Source of the DNA: CAYMFD01 sp964389475
GTDB taxonomy: Bacteria > Bacteroidota > Bacteroidia > Chitinophagales > Saprospiraceae
Assembly (NCBI GenBank): GCA_964389475.1
Contig: CAYMFD010000012.1
Location: forward strand, 1 to 56,817
Length of the DNA: 56,817 nucleotides
Direction: 5' to 3'
Shown here: positions 15,844 through 25,368 of the stretch, piece by piece
How the letters are laid out: each line of letters starts with the position of its first letter
Numbering within the stretch: the stretch's first letter is position 1
Position numbers and translations under genes: made by a program
Notes under the pieces: generated by a model
Databases searched by the model: none
The model's input: only the letters and a program-made list of their open reading frames with translations
What the model was told of the DNA's origin: nothing

Positions 15844-18693
15844 CTACTTTTTGTGCTTGTCGACCTCCTTCTTGAGGTCCTTAGCCGCTTTTTCTACTTC
15901 TTTGACCAGTTTTTCCTGCTGGGCGGCAGCGTCTGCCTTCGTCTTTTTAGGTGTCGTAGCTTTTGCCTTTGGAGTAGTGGCGGCCTTGGGTTTAGCCGTT
16001 GACTTGCGACGCGTCTTCTTAGCAGGTGTCGCAGGCGCTTTAGCTGGACTGGCCTTCTTCTTTGCCTCTGGTTCTTTCTTGGTCGTAGGCGCCTTATCGC
16101 TAAACGAAAAGCCCTTGTCACCAGTACCCACGTATATGGTTTCGCCAGCAGCATAGTTGCCACTGAGGACCTCCTTGGCCAGGTGGTTGACGATGTCTCG
16201 CTGTATAACACGCTTGAGCGGCCTAGCCCCGAACTGCGGATCATAACCTCGCTCTGCTAGTAGGTCCATCGCCGACTCTGTAAATTCGATTTTGAGATCC
16301 TGGGCTGCTAGGTTTTTACGTACACCCTTGAGCATGAGGTAGGCGATCTTCTTGATCTCCTCCTTGGTCAAGGGTAAGAACATGATCTGCTCATCGATCC
16401 TATTGAGAAACTCCGGACGCAGTGTATCCTTGAGGTGGCTAAAGACCTCTTCCTTAGTAGTATCGAATATATCCTGGTGGTGCTCCTCAGCTACATGCTC
16501 TAGATCCTCAAAATTGTCGAGGATCAACTCCGCCCCCATATTGGACGTCATGATGATGATGGTGTTCTTAAAGTTAGCGACACGTCCGCGATTATCGGTC
16601 AGTCGGCCATCATCGAGTACTTGCAGGAGTATATTGAAGGTGTCAGGGTGTGCCTTTTCTATTTCGTCCAGTAGTATGATGCTGTAAGGTCTGCGACGTA
16701 CCGCCTCGGTCAGCTGACCACCTTCGTCATAGCCTACATATCCTGGAGGAGCACCTACGAGCCTACTGGCAGCGTGTCGCTCCTGGTACTCACTCATATC
16801 GATACGGGTGATGGCATTCTCATCATCAAAGAGGACTTCGGCCAGGGACTTCGCCAGCTCGGTCTTACCCACTCCTGTCGGACCTAAGAATATGAAGGAG
16901 CCGATGGGCCGCTTCTTATCTTGTAGGCCAGCCCTGCTGCGCCGTACGGCATCACTGACGGCACGTACAGCCTCATGCTGACCTATGAGCCGCTTGCCGA
17001 GCTCATCCTCTAGACGTAGCAGCCGGTCCCGTTCACTCTTGAGCATTTTGTTAACCGGTATGCCCGTCCATCGGCTGATGATATCGGCGATGTCGTCAGC
17101 AGTTACCTCTTCATTGGTAAAGCGCCGCTCGTCACTGATGTCCTTAAGTTTTTTCTCCGCCTTGTCGAGCTCGGCTTGTCTAGACTTGATGTCTCCGTAC
17201 CGTATGCGAGCTACTTTCTCGAAGTTTGCCGCTTGCTCGGCCATCTCCGCATTATGTTCTAGCTCTTCGATTTCCTTCTTGAGTTGGCTGATGGTGTCCA
17301 GCATTTCTTTTTCGAGCTTCCAGGCAGCTGTTACGCTATCTAGTTTTTCTCGACTGTTGGCGATGGCCTCGCTGATCTTCTTGAGTTTTTTGTCGCCACC
17401 TTCACGCTTGATCATTTCTCGCTCTATCTCGAGCTGATTGACCCGCCGGTTGAGCTCATCTACCTCCTCGGGTACAGAGTCTAGCTCTAGGCGCAGTTTG
17501 GCAGCTGCTTCGTCTATAAGGTCGATGGCCTTGTCGGGTAGGTGGCGGTCGGCGACATAGCGATGACTGAGCTCAGCCGCAGCGACAAGGGCCTCGTCTA
17601 GGATTTCGATCTTGTGGTAGCTCTCGTATTTCTCTTGGATACCCCGTAGGATCGACACCGTATCTGCCACACTGGGTTCGTCGATCGTCACGGTCTGAAA
17701 ACGGCGTACTAGCGCCTTGTCTTTCTCGAAGTACTTCTGATACTCATCATGTGTCGTAGCTCCGATCGTACGTAGCTCACCACGTGCTAGGGCAGGCTTG
17801 AGGATATTGGCCGCATCCATAGCGCCATTGCCACCGCCCGTGCCTATGAGGGTGTGTATCTCATCGATAAATAGGATGATCTGTCCGCCGGCTTCCTTGA
17901 CCTCGTTGATGATGGCCTGTAGTCGCTCTTCGAACTCTCCTTTGTACTTGGCACCAGCTACCAGCGAGGTCAGCTCGAGTACCCATATTTCTTTTTCTGC
18001 TAAGGCCTCGGGTACGTCTCCTTTGACGATACGCCATGCGATACCCTCGACGATAGCCGTCTTACCCACGCCAGACTCACCGACTAGGATAGGGTTGTTT
18101 TTCTTACGACGAGAGAGTATGTGGAGTATACGTCGCATCTCTTCGTCTCGTCCTACGATGGGATCTAGGTCTCCCGATTTGACTTTTTCGCAGAGGTTGG
18201 TGGCAAATTTCTTAAGCGCATTGTACTGCCCAGGATCTTGCTGCTCGGTGACCTTACGACCCTTTCGCAGGTCCTTGATCGCTGCGACGAGCTGGTCTTT
18301 GTCAGCACCGAGATCCTTAAGTAGGCTTGCCGTCTTGTCCGTACCGGTCAGTACGCCATAGATCATCAGCTCTAGCGATATGAACTCATCCTCGAAGTCC
18401 TTGAGGGCTTTTTTAGCTCGGCTCAGTGACTTATTAGCGTCATTGGTGAGGTACTGCTTTTGCTTACTGTCTGACCGTGGGTACTTTTCTATGGCCTTGT
18501 CGAGTTCTCGCTTGAGGAGGGGTATGTTGACCTTCATTTTCGAAAACAGAAAAGAAGTAAGCTGGTCGTCTGTATTTAATATACCTCGTAGAAGGTGACA
18601 GGTATCTACCTGTTGTTGCTGTAGTCCGCCTGCTATCTGTTGCGAGGCTAGTATGGCCTCTTGGGCTCTGATCGTAAAATTATCGTAAGTCAT
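15844..18693 (-). CDS. clpB: ATP-dependent disaggregase ClpB with basic C-terminal tail
   Basis: 949 residues, against about 860-870 in typical ClpB. Order: N domain (1-~145, MTYDNFTIRAQEAI), NBD1 with Walker A GESGVGKT (205-212), the long coiled-coil M domain (about 410-525), NBD2 with Walker A GPTGVGKTELAK and Walker B-type ILLDEIEKAH, and the C domain ending near GFSFSD. The last 84 residues are extra: a Lys/Ala/Pro/Thr-rich, histone-H1-like stretch (AKKTRRKSTAKPKAATTPKA) ending in a short charged helix. It works with DnaK to solubilise aggregated proteins after heat stress. A possible -7 box TACTTTTA lies at 18717-18724 (minus strand). Confidence 0.96.
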   Translation of the reverse strand: MTYDNFTIRAQEAILASQQIAGGLQQQQVDTCHLLRGILNTDDQLTSFLFSKMKVNIPLLKRELDKAIEKYPRSDSKQKQYLTNDANKSLSRAKKALKDFEDEFISLELMIYGVLTGTDKTASLLKDLGADKDQLVAAIKDLRKGRKVTEQQDPGQYNALKKFATNLCEKVKSGDLDPIVGRDEEMRRILHILSRRKKNNPILVGESGVGKTAIVEGIAWRIVKGDVPEALAEKEIWVLELTSLVAGAKYKGEFEERLQAIINEVKEAGGQIILFIDEIHTLIGTGGGNGAMDAANILKPALARGELRTIGATTHDEYQKYFEKDKALVRRFQTVTIDEPSVADTVSILRGIQEKYESYHKIEILDEALVAAAELSHRYVADRHLPDKAIDLIDEAAAKLRLELDSVPEEVDELNRRVNQLEIEREMIKREGGDKKLKKISEAIANSREKLDSVTAAWKLEKEMLDTISQLKKEIEELEHNAEMAEQAANFEKVARIRYGDIKSRQAELDKAEKKLKDISDERRFTNEEVTADDIADIISRWTGIPVNKMLKSERDRLLRLEDELGKRLIGQHEAVRAVSDAVRRSRAGLQDKKRPIGSFIFLGPTGVGKTELAKSLAEVLFDDENAITRIDMSEYQERHAASRLVGAPPGYVGYDEGGQLTEAVRRRPYSIILLDEIEKAHPDTFNILLQVLDDGRLTDNRGRVANFKNTIIIMTSNMGAELILDNFEDLEHVAEEHHQDIFDTTKEEVFSHLKDTLRPEFLNRIDEQIMFLPLTKEEIKKIAYLMLKGVRKNLAAQDLKIEFTESAMDLLAERGYDPQFGARPLKRVIQRDIVNHLAKEVLSGNYAAGETIYVGTGDKGFSFSDKAPTTKKEPEAKKKASPAKAPATPAKKTRRKSTAKPKAATTPKAKATTPKKTKADAAAQQEKLVKEVEKAAKDLKKEVDKHKK

Positions 18694-18968
18694 AGTGCTG
18701 ATTAATACGCTGGCGGTAAAAGTACACGGAAAACTACGCTTTCATGCTAGCTCAAGCTTTTTGTATGTATCACAAATTGCACAAAACCTTGCTGGTGGAG
18801 ATGCTTTGTAGCTCGGTCAGGAGACACGGCTGCTCAGCATTATTTTGATGAAAGACCTAATAACAATACAAAGCAGAGTATGGGTTTTGTCATACACACA
18901 GATATAAATACCTGCTTGTAAATTGACTTGAAAAGCGCTATTGTTAAGCTGCGAGACTTGGCTTGTTT

Positions 18969-19141
18969 ATTTACCGTCTGCTTTAGCGGACGGAATAAGG
19001 TAAGCGTCCTGTAGGGGCTTTAGCCACATTGTACGATTCGGGCTTTAGCAATATGCTATAAGGAAGTGTTATGGTTGGCCAATGGGGCTAAAGCCCCACT
19101 GCGTGTATCGCATCAACCCGTCCGCTAAAGCAGACGGAAAA
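18969..19141. repeat. Nested inverted-repeat element with GCTTTAGC cores
   Basis: The left end CCGTCTGCTTTAGCGGACGG (18974-18993) is the exact reverse complement of 19118-19137, and each end is itself a hairpin. Inside, GGGGCTTTAGCC (19014-19025) faces GGGGCTAAAGCCCC (19084-19097). The core GCTTTAGC occurs three times in the left half (18980, 19017, 19042) and its complement twice in the right half (19087, 19124). The arrangement is that of a REP/BIME-like or non-autonomous mobile element. Confidence 0.8.
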
Positions 19142-19497
19142 GACTTGCATTTTCAAGTCGGAGATTTCGACCAAGAGCTCTCTATCTCTACCTCTCTTCT
19201 CTCTAAATCTCGATTTCTATTTTCTCGACCTACGTTAGCACTGCCGCGGTTCTACCCGCAGCGCGACAACCCCCAATCAATCGCTACCTTTCTTATCGGG
19301 GGTAATTACTTTGGTATGTGCGGCAGGCTTTACATTAGGTCACTGCGTATCAGAGTCGAGGCCAAAATATTAATTATCGATATTGGGTCATCATACCTAC
19401 TATTTCCCACCGATAAAATCCTCTAGGCTATCCCTTATTATGGTCTCATTTGTCACGCTATCGATCACTACCAAACAGCGTATCGTCAACTATTTTA

Positions 19498-19505
19498 TAT
19501 GTTTG
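19498..19505 (+). promoter_or_regulatory. -7 box for topA
   Basis: TATGTTTG fits TAnnTTTG exactly, 45 nt before the topA ATG. No clear -33 TTG. Confidence 0.4.
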
Positions 19506-19550
19506 CAATCTTTGTAGCCGCTTCGTATCACATTTTTCAATAGCAGACGT

Positions 19551-22115
19551 ATGTCAAAAAAGCTCCTCATAGTTGAGTCCCCCGCTAAGGCCAAGACGAT
19601 CGAAAAGTACCTGGATGGTACCTTTAAGGTCAAGTCGAGTGTCGGTCATATACGTGACCTAGATAAGGGCGATAAGGGTATTGATATCGACAAAGGCTTC
19701 GAGCCATCGTACGTCGTATCACCGGAGAAGACCAAGGTGGTCAAGGACTTAAAGTCTGCCGCTAAGTCAGCATCAGAGGTGTGGCTCGCAACGGATGAGG
19801 ACCGAGAGGGTGAAGCAATAGCATGGCACCTATGCAAGGTTCTCGATCTAGATGAGCATACTGCTAAGCGGATCGTATTTAGAGAGATTACTAAGACAGC
19901 TATCCAGAAAGCTGTGCTAGAGCCGAGGACGGTAGACCTCAACCTAGTCAATGCCCAGCAGGCACGTCGTATACTCGACCGCCTCGTAGGATTTGAGCTA
20001 TCGGGTGTACTATGGCGAAAGGTCAAGAACAAGCTGAGTGCCGGTAGGGTGCAGTCGGTGGCGGTTAAGCTCATCGTCGAGCGAGAGCGAGACATCAATG
20101 AGTTTACGCCGGAGCAGTACTATCGTGTTACCGCGGTATTTAACGTCAAGGATAAGAATGGTCGCACGGCGGAGCTTAAGGCAGAACTCAAGCGTCGCCT
20201 TGGCGAACTAGACGAGGCGCAGGAGTTTGCCAAGGCGTGCAACGGTGCTACCTTTACGATAGGAGACATCAGTAAAAAGCCGATCAAGCGAAGACCAGCG
20301 GCACCATTTACTACTTCGACGCTGCAGCAAGACGCCAGCCGCAAGCTGGGATTTGCCGTACGTCGTACCATGTCAGCAGCACAGCGACTATACGAGCAGG
20401 GTTTTATAACCTACATGCGGACAGATAGCACCAGCCTATCTGCACAGGCCACTAAGGCCATAGAAGAGGAGATAAAAAGTCAGTATGGCGAGCGGTATCA
20501 CAAGTACCGCACCTTTAAGAGTAAAAAGGAAAATATCCAAGAGGCTCACGAGGCCATCCGACCTACTTACATAGAGCGACCAAGTCAAGGCGCAGAGAGT
20601 GACCAGCGACGACTGTACGAGCTGATCTGGAAACGTACGATTGCCTCTCAGATGGCAGATGCCGAGATAGAGAAGACGACTGTAAAAATTGGTATATCGA
20701 CGCTAGACGACCAGCTGCAGGCAGAGGGCGAGGTCCTGACGTTTGATGGTTTTCTCAAGGTATACATGGAGGCCAAGGATGACGACGATGAGAGCGAAGC
20801 AAAAGGTATGCTGCCTCCACTCAAGGTAGGGCAGGACCTAGACCTTAACGAGTTGCTCGCTACGCAGCGATTTACCAAGGCACCGGCAAGGTACACAGAG
20901 GCCTCTCTGGTTAAGAAACTAGAAGAGCAGGGCATAGGTCGTCCGTCTACGTATGCACCTACGATCAGTAAGATCATGGAGGCTGGTAGAGGTTATGTCA
21001 CCAAGGAGAGCCGCGAAGGTATCGAGCGAAAGTACAACGTCGTCAAGCTAGCCGACCTACAGGTCAGTATAGATCAGCAGGTAGAGACCACTGGTGCGAC
21101 TAGTAATAGACTATACCCTAGTGACCTCGGTATGGTGGTCGTTGACTTCCTCGATGGACATTTTGAGCAGGTCATGGACTACAAGTTTACCGCTGAGGTA
21201 GAGGATAGGCTCGATAAGGTAGCCACTGGTGGTCAGGACTGGCGTACGATGCTCAAGGAGTTTTACGGTCCTTTTCATGAGACGGTAGAGCACACCCTCG
21301 AGCATGCTGAGCGAGCCAAGGGTACTCGGGAGCTAGGTACAGACGAGGAGACAGGTCATACCATCATGGCAACGATGACTCGCTATGGTCCCGTTATACA
21401 GATAGGTACTCGAGAAGAAGTAGGAGAGGAGGGTAAGCCTAAGTTCGCTAACCTCAAGCCAGGCCAGTCCATAGCGACGATCAATCTAGAGGATGCTATG
21501 GACCTCTTCGAACTGCCTAAGACACTCGGAGAGTTCGATGGTAAGATTATCGAAATCAATAGAGGGCGATACGGCCCGTACGTCAAGTACGAAGACAAGT
21601 TCGTATCGATCCCTCGAGACGAGGATCCGCTCAAGATGTCGCTTGCTAGAGCCGTGGAGCTCGTTCAGGCCAAACTCAAGGAGGAGGAGCCCGTCACCCA
21701 CTACGAAGGTGAGCCAGTAACCAAGGGCAAGGGACGTTTCGGTCCATTCCTCAAGTACAAGAGTATGTTCGTTAATATCCCGCGCAGATATGATCCAGAT
21801 ACGATCAGCGTAGACGATATGCACGAGCTCATACAGGCCAAGATAGAGAAAGAGGCCAATCGCTACATCCACCAGTGGCCTGCCGAGAAGATTACGGTGG
21901 AGAATGGTAGATGGGGACCCTTCATCAAGTTTAAGAAGAAGAACGTCAAGATTCCTAAGAAGAAAGACGGCGAACGTGTCTCTGCGGAGGAGGCTAAAGA
22001 GATGACGCTAGAAGATGTCAAAAAGCTGATCGTCAAGGAGATCCCTGATGCTTTTAAAGCACCTAAAAAGAAGGCACCCGCTAAGAAGAAAAAGGCCGCT
22101 ACAAAGAAGAAGTAG
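19551..22115 (+). CDS. topA: DNA topoisomerase I (type IA)
   Basis: 854 residues. It relaxes negative supercoils by cutting one strand through a tyrosine. The TOPRIM domain opens the protein (KLLIVESPAKAKTIEKYL, with the acidic TDEDREGEAIAWH motif at 81-93). The active tyrosine is Y288 in GFITYMRTDST. The C-terminus has no Cys4 zinc fingers. Instead it has three or four TopoI C-terminal repeats of the pattern GRYGPYVKY / GRFGPFLKY / GRWGPFIKF, each followed by FVSIP, FVNIP or VKIP. The last 20 residues are Lys/Ala-rich (KKKAPAKKKKAATKKK), as in other Bacteroidota TopA. Confidence 0.96.
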   Translation: MSKKLLIVESPAKAKTIEKYLDGTFKVKSSVGHIRDLDKGDKGIDIDKGFEPSYVVSPEKTKVVKDLKSAAKSASEVWLATDEDREGEAIAWHLCKVLDLDEHTAKRIVFREITKTAIQKAVLEPRTVDLNLVNAQQARRILDRLVGFELSGVLWRKVKNKLSAGRVQSVAVKLIVERERDINEFTPEQYYRVTAVFNVKDKNGRTAELKAELKRRLGELDEAQEFAKACNGATFTIGDISKKPIKRRPAAPFTTSTLQQDASRKLGFAVRRTMSAAQRLYEQGFITYMRTDSTSLSAQATKAIEEEIKSQYGERYHKYRTFKSKKENIQEAHEAIRPTYIERPSQGAESDQRRLYELIWKRTIASQMADAEIEKTTVKIGISTLDDQLQAEGEVLTFDGFLKVYMEAKDDDDESEAKGMLPPLKVGQDLDLNELLATQRFTKAPARYTEASLVKKLEEQGIGRPSTYAPTISKIMEAGRGYVTKESREGIERKYNVVKLADLQVSIDQQVETTGATSNRLYPSDLGMVVVDFLDGHFEQVMDYKFTAEVEDRLDKVATGGQDWRTMLKEFYGPFHETVEHTLEHAERAKGTRELGTDEETGHTIMATMTRYGPVIQIGTREEVGEEGKPKFANLKPGQSIATINLEDAMDLFELPKTLGEFDGKIIEINRGRYGPYVKYEDKFVSIPRDEDPLKMSLARAVELVQAKLKEEEPVTHYEGEPVTKGKGRFGPFLKYKSMFVNIPRRYDPDTISVDDMHELIQAKIEKEANRYIHQWPAEKITVENGRWGPFIKFKKKNVKIPKKKDGERVSAEEAKEMTLEDVKKLIVKEIPDAFKAPKKKAPAKKKKAATKKK

Positions 22116-22167
22116 TATTTCTGGTACTTTGACTGGAGGGGTTAGTGCCCCGCATCGGATCAGAAAC

Positions 22168-22198
22168 TTGACAACTTGACAAGCAGGTCATACCTTTA
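22168..22198 (+). promoter_or_regulatory. Promoter of the toxin-antitoxin pair
   Basis: TTG (22168-22170), a 20-nt spacer, then TACCTTTA (22191-22198), one base from the TAnnTTTG consensus. The -7 box touches the first candidate ATG of the antitoxin, so the transcript probably starts near 22204. Confidence 0.5.
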
Positions 22199-22449
22199 TG
22201 GTGATGACCAAGACCATGCACATAGCAGAATTCAAAGCTCGCTTTTCGGAAGTAACCGAGTGGCTCAAGCAAGGTATTGCCGTCCGTGTTATAAAAGGGC
22301 GGAGCGGTGAGGTAGTCGGTGTATTTAAACAAGAGGACCCTGAGCCACCCAAGGAGCGGAAACTGGGGGCATTGAGTCACTTGGGTTTAGATATAAGTCT
22401 TGAAGACCTGCAATGGTCGGATCAAGAATTAGACGAAATGGGATTTTGA
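22198..22449 (+). CDS. Antitoxin of the Phd/YefM type
   Basis: 83 residues or slightly fewer. MHIAEFKARFSEVTEWLKQG and VIKGRSGEVVGVFKQ match the N-terminal DNA-binding fold of Phd/YefM antitoxins. The C-terminal LSLEDLQW-like tail (here ISLEDLQWSDQELDEMGF) would wrap the toxin. The ATG at 22198 overlaps the predicted -7 box, so the ATGs at 22204 or 22216 may be the real starts on a nearly leaderless mRNA. The stop overlaps the toxin start. It is expected to neutralise the PIN toxin and repress its own promoter. Confidence 0.82.
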   Translation: MVMTKTMHIAEFKARFSEVTEWLKQGIAVRVIKGRSGEVVGVFKQEDPEPPKERKLGALSHLGLDISLEDLQWSDQELDEMGF

Positions 22450-22847
22450 AGTACTTGCTGGATACACATGTGTGGCTATGGTCCGTGCTTAGTCCTTATA
22501 AGCTCTCTGACGCAGCAGCTACCATTGTGCAAGATCCTTCTAGTGAACTGATGGTGAGTGCTGTTTCTCTATGGGAAGCATCGCTTAAATACAATCTAGG
22601 CAAGTTGGCAATCGACTCGTATACATTGCCTGAGCTTTATACGGTCATTCGTGATTCTCTGGAGGTCAAGGAAGTACCACTCACCGTCCGTGATGCGATA
22701 TCCATCCATGAACTAGTTCTTTCGCATCATCGTGATCCATTTGATCGCATGTTGATCTGGCAAGCCATCCAAGGCGGTTACACCTTAATTACAAAGGATA
22801 AGCAGATATGGAAGTACGAGGACGTGGGCCTGAAGTGGTTATGGTAG
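22446..22847 (+). CDS. PIN-domain toxin (VapC-like ribonuclease)
   Basis: 133 residues from a TTG start at 22446 that overlaps the antitoxin stop as TTGA. This gives the classic N-terminus MKYLLDTHVWLW. Metal-binding acids of the PIN domain are present: Asp6 in LLDTH, Glu in SLWEASLK, and two Asp in HRDPFDRMLIWQA, with TLITKD near the end. VapC toxins cleave RNA, often tRNA. A longer frame from 22413 overlaps the antitoxin by 37 nt and is less likely. Codon usage does not look foreign by eye. Confidence 0.85.
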   Translation: MKYLLDTHVWLWSVLSPYKLSDAAATIVQDPSSELMVSAVSLWEASLKYNLGKLAIDSYTLPELYTVIRDSLEVKEVPLTVRDAISIHELVLSHHRDPFDRMLIWQAIQGGYTLITKDKQIWKYEDVGLKWLW

Positions 22848-22936
22848 TATGTCAATTTTATAGGTGTTGAGGCGTAGCTAGCACGGCAGGTGATTCTATA
22901 CGCCTTATGCAGTCAACTTATCCAGACCGCCTTCGT

Positions 22937-22944
22937 TACTTTTG
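22937..22944 (+). promoter_or_regulatory. -7 box for mutS2
   Basis: TACTTTTG fits TAnnTTTG exactly, 18 nt before the mutS2 ATG. No clear -33 TTG was found. Confidence 0.4.
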
Positions 22945-22962
22945 TGCCATCATTGATAGTCC

Positions 22963-25344
22963 ATGCAGTACTACCCGTCTGATTTTTTAGAAAAGCTAGA
23001 ATATACCAAGGTGATCGATCGACTCAAGATCGACTGCTTGAGTATGCGTACCAAAGAAGAGCTAGATCGTCTGCCGATACAGACAGATGTAGCGGTCATC
23101 CGGCAACTACTCACTGAGGTCTCTGAGTATAAGTATGCTATAGAAAGCGCTAGAGCCATCCCCATCTATGTATTCGAGTCGGTGGAGGAAGATCTGCCGC
23201 TACTTGCCAAAGAAGGGTATGTCCTGGAGATAGAGGCGATACAGCGCATACATGCTATCATACAGCTAGGACTGGGCCTGCAAGATTACTTTACCATCAA
23301 GGGTAGGGTAGCTGAGATTCCTAATCTGGCTCGTATCTGCGAGCGACTAGCCATTAACCCAAGTCTGATCAAGGAGATCAATCGTGTCATCGATAGGGAG
23401 GGTAAGGTCAAGCCCGATGCCAGCGAGGAGCTATTGCGTATCAGCAAGTTGATACGTGGTAAGGAGCGGGAGCTCGATCGAGTATTTGCACAGCTGGTGA
23501 CAAAGTATAAAAAGAGTGGATACCTAGCTGATACGGTAGAGTCATTGCGTAATGGTCGTCGTGTCCTTACCGTCAATGCCGAGCACAAGCGCAAGGTGGC
23601 AGGGGTGATCCACGATGAGTCAGCGACAGGAAAGACCGTTTACCTAGAGCCCCAAGATGTCCAGATTATCAACAACGATATATTTAACCTCTATACCGAA
23701 CGGAAGCAAGAGATTTACAAAGTGCTCCGGGCTCTATGCACGGCGATTAGGCCTTATCGTGAGGATATTCAACTTGTGGAGTCCGTCGTGTTACAGCTTG
23801 ACATCATCCGCGTCAAGGCGAGACAGGCCATCATACTCGATAGCAATCAGCCCAAGGTGCTAGATAAGCCACACTTTGGTTTTAAGCAGGCTTACAATCC
23901 TATCCTCAAGCTCAAGAATGACGACGAGGGTAAGGTGACGGTACCTTTTGACTTGACACTCATCGGTGCTAATAGACTGGTCGTGATCTCTGGGCCTAAT
24001 GCAGGTGGTAAGTCGATCACGATGAAGTCCGTGGGCTTACTACAGCTTATGGTGCAGGCAGGTATGCTAGTGCCGGTAGATGCGGATAGCGAGTTTGGCG
24101 TTTTTACCAAGTTTTTTGCCGACATCGGTGATCAGCAGAGTATCGAGGACGACCTGAGTACTTACTCGAGTCGCCTTAAGAATATGAAGGTCATCATGGA
24201 GCAGGCAGGCAAGGACAGCCTAGTTCTGATTGATGAGTTTGGTTCTGGTACAGACCCCAAGATGGGTGGTGCCATCGCCGAGGCTATACTACGTGACATC
24301 AATTACAAGAAGGCCTTTGGCGTGGTTACGACCCACTATAGTAATATCAAGTACTTTGCCTTTAAGTCCAAGGGTGTGGTCAATGGTTCTATGCTTTTCG
24401 ATAAGCAGAGTATATCACCAACTTATCAACTCAAGGTCGGTAGTCCCGGCTCTTCGTTTGCCTTTGAGATAGCCGAGAAGATAGGCCTCGATAATCGGGT
24501 CATGAAGTATGCCCGCCATAAGACGGGTAAGAACGAGAAGGCCATCGACGAACTGCTCGTAGACCTCCAGGCCGAGCGACTAGAGATACAGGCCAAGATG
24601 GAGAAATTACTCAGTAAGGAGGAAGATCTCGATCGTCTCACTAAGACCTACGAAGAGCTACACAAGGAGCTGAAGTTTAGGCGCAAGAAGCTCAAACTAG
24701 AGCAGAAAGAGCAGAAGCTCTCACAGGTGGACCTTGAGAATAAGGAACTGCAAAAGCTCGTCCGAGAACTACGTAAGGAGAAAGATCTCGAAAAGGCAGA
24801 GGCCGCCCTTACTAAGCGTAAGGAGGAGAAAGTGAGGGTCATCACCAATGTGAGCAACCTCAAAGAAGAGGTATTCGCGGCAGATGACTTCGATCCTGCA
24901 GACCTCAAAGTAGGTGCATATGCCAAGATGCGGTCGGGTGATGTGATCGGTAAGATTATCGAGATCCGTAAGGGTAAGGCAGAGGTAGAGATGGGACTTA
25001 TGAAGGTCAAGGTCAACCTCAAAGACCTAGTACCCGCTAATGAACCACTAGAGCAGCGACGAGGTAAGTCAATCGTCACACAGATTGAGGAGGTAAGCAG
25101 TACCTTTGATGCTAAGCTCGATATAAGAGGTTACTTGCCCAACGATGCCATGGATTTCGTACAAGAGTTCGTCGATGCAGCGCTTATCAGGAATATACCT
25201 GATCTCAAGATTGTGCATGGTGTCGGTACCGGAGCTTTGCGTAAAGCCGTACATCGTAAACTTAAGGAGTATCGTGATATCAAACGCATCTACCATCCAG
25301 AACAAGAGTTCGGAGGTCAAGGGGTGACCTATATCAAGCTGTAG
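22963..25344 (+). CDS. mutS2: Endonuclease MutS2
   Basis: 793 residues, the usual length. Order: lever/clamp helices; the MutS-type ATPase domain with Walker A GPNAGGKSITMKS (about 344-356), IGDQQSIEDDLSTYSSRL and Walker B VLIDEFGSGTDPKMGG; a coiled coil (about 525-630, Lys/Glu-rich); and a C-terminal Smr nuclease domain (LDIRGYLPNDAMDFVQEF ... IVHGVGTGALRKAV). It has no mismatch-recognition domain. Family roles are suppression of recombination and rescue of stalled or collided ribosomes. It is monocistronic by its -7 box and the promoter repeats downstream. Confidence 0.94.
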   Translation: MQYYPSDFLEKLEYTKVIDRLKIDCLSMRTKEELDRLPIQTDVAVIRQLLTEVSEYKYAIESARAIPIYVFESVEEDLPLLAKEGYVLEIEAIQRIHAIIQLGLGLQDYFTIKGRVAEIPNLARICERLAINPSLIKEINRVIDREGKVKPDASEELLRISKLIRGKERELDRVFAQLVTKYKKSGYLADTVESLRNGRRVLTVNAEHKRKVAGVIHDESATGKTVYLEPQDVQIINNDIFNLYTERKQEIYKVLRALCTAIRPYREDIQLVESVVLQLDIIRVKARQAIILDSNQPKVLDKPHFGFKQAYNPILKLKNDDEGKVTVPFDLTLIGANRLVVISGPNAGGKSITMKSVGLLQLMVQAGMLVPVDADSEFGVFTKFFADIGDQQSIEDDLSTYSSRLKNMKVIMEQAGKDSLVLIDEFGSGTDPKMGGAIAEAILRDINYKKAFGVVTTHYSNIKYFAFKSKGVVNGSMLFDKQSISPTYQLKVGSPGSSFAFEIAEKIGLDNRVMKYARHKTGKNEKAIDELLVDLQAERLEIQAKMEKLLSKEEDLDRLTKTYEELHKELKFRRKKLKLEQKEQKLSQVDLENKELQKLVRELRKEKDLEKAEAALTKRKEEKVRVITNVSNLKEEVFAADDFDPADLKVGAYAKMRSGDVIGKIIEIRKGKAEVEMGLMKVKVNLKDLVPANEPLEQRRGKSIVTQIEEVSSTFDAKLDIRGYLPNDAMDFVQEFVDAALIRNIPDLKIVHGVGTGALRKAVHRKLKEYRDIKRIYHPEQEFGGQGVTYIKL

Positions 25345-25368
25345 GAGTGTGTAAGCGTGGCATCTTTT

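Larger units (their letters stand above)
18694..19550. other. Long intergenic region between clpB and topA
   Basis: 857 bp with no supported gene. It holds the divergent promoters, the nested inverted-repeat element (18969-19141), a pyrimidine-rich stretch at 19170-19230, and a perfect TATGTTTG box before topA. The string GTCGGAGATTTCGA near 19158 recurs near 56789. Confidence 0.5.

Noticed and set aside
16985..18361. Long antisense ORFs within clpB
   Set aside because: Serine-rich products of the strand opposite a Lys/Glu/Asp-rich gene; typical shadow frames.
18781..18960. Possible structured RNA after the clpB promoter
   Set aside because: No motif of tmRNA, RNase P, SRP or 6S RNA could be recognised, and no strong stem was found by eye.
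19082..19426. 114-codon plus-strand ORF
   Set aside because: It begins inside the nested inverted repeat and its protein has no recognisable feature; a chance frame.
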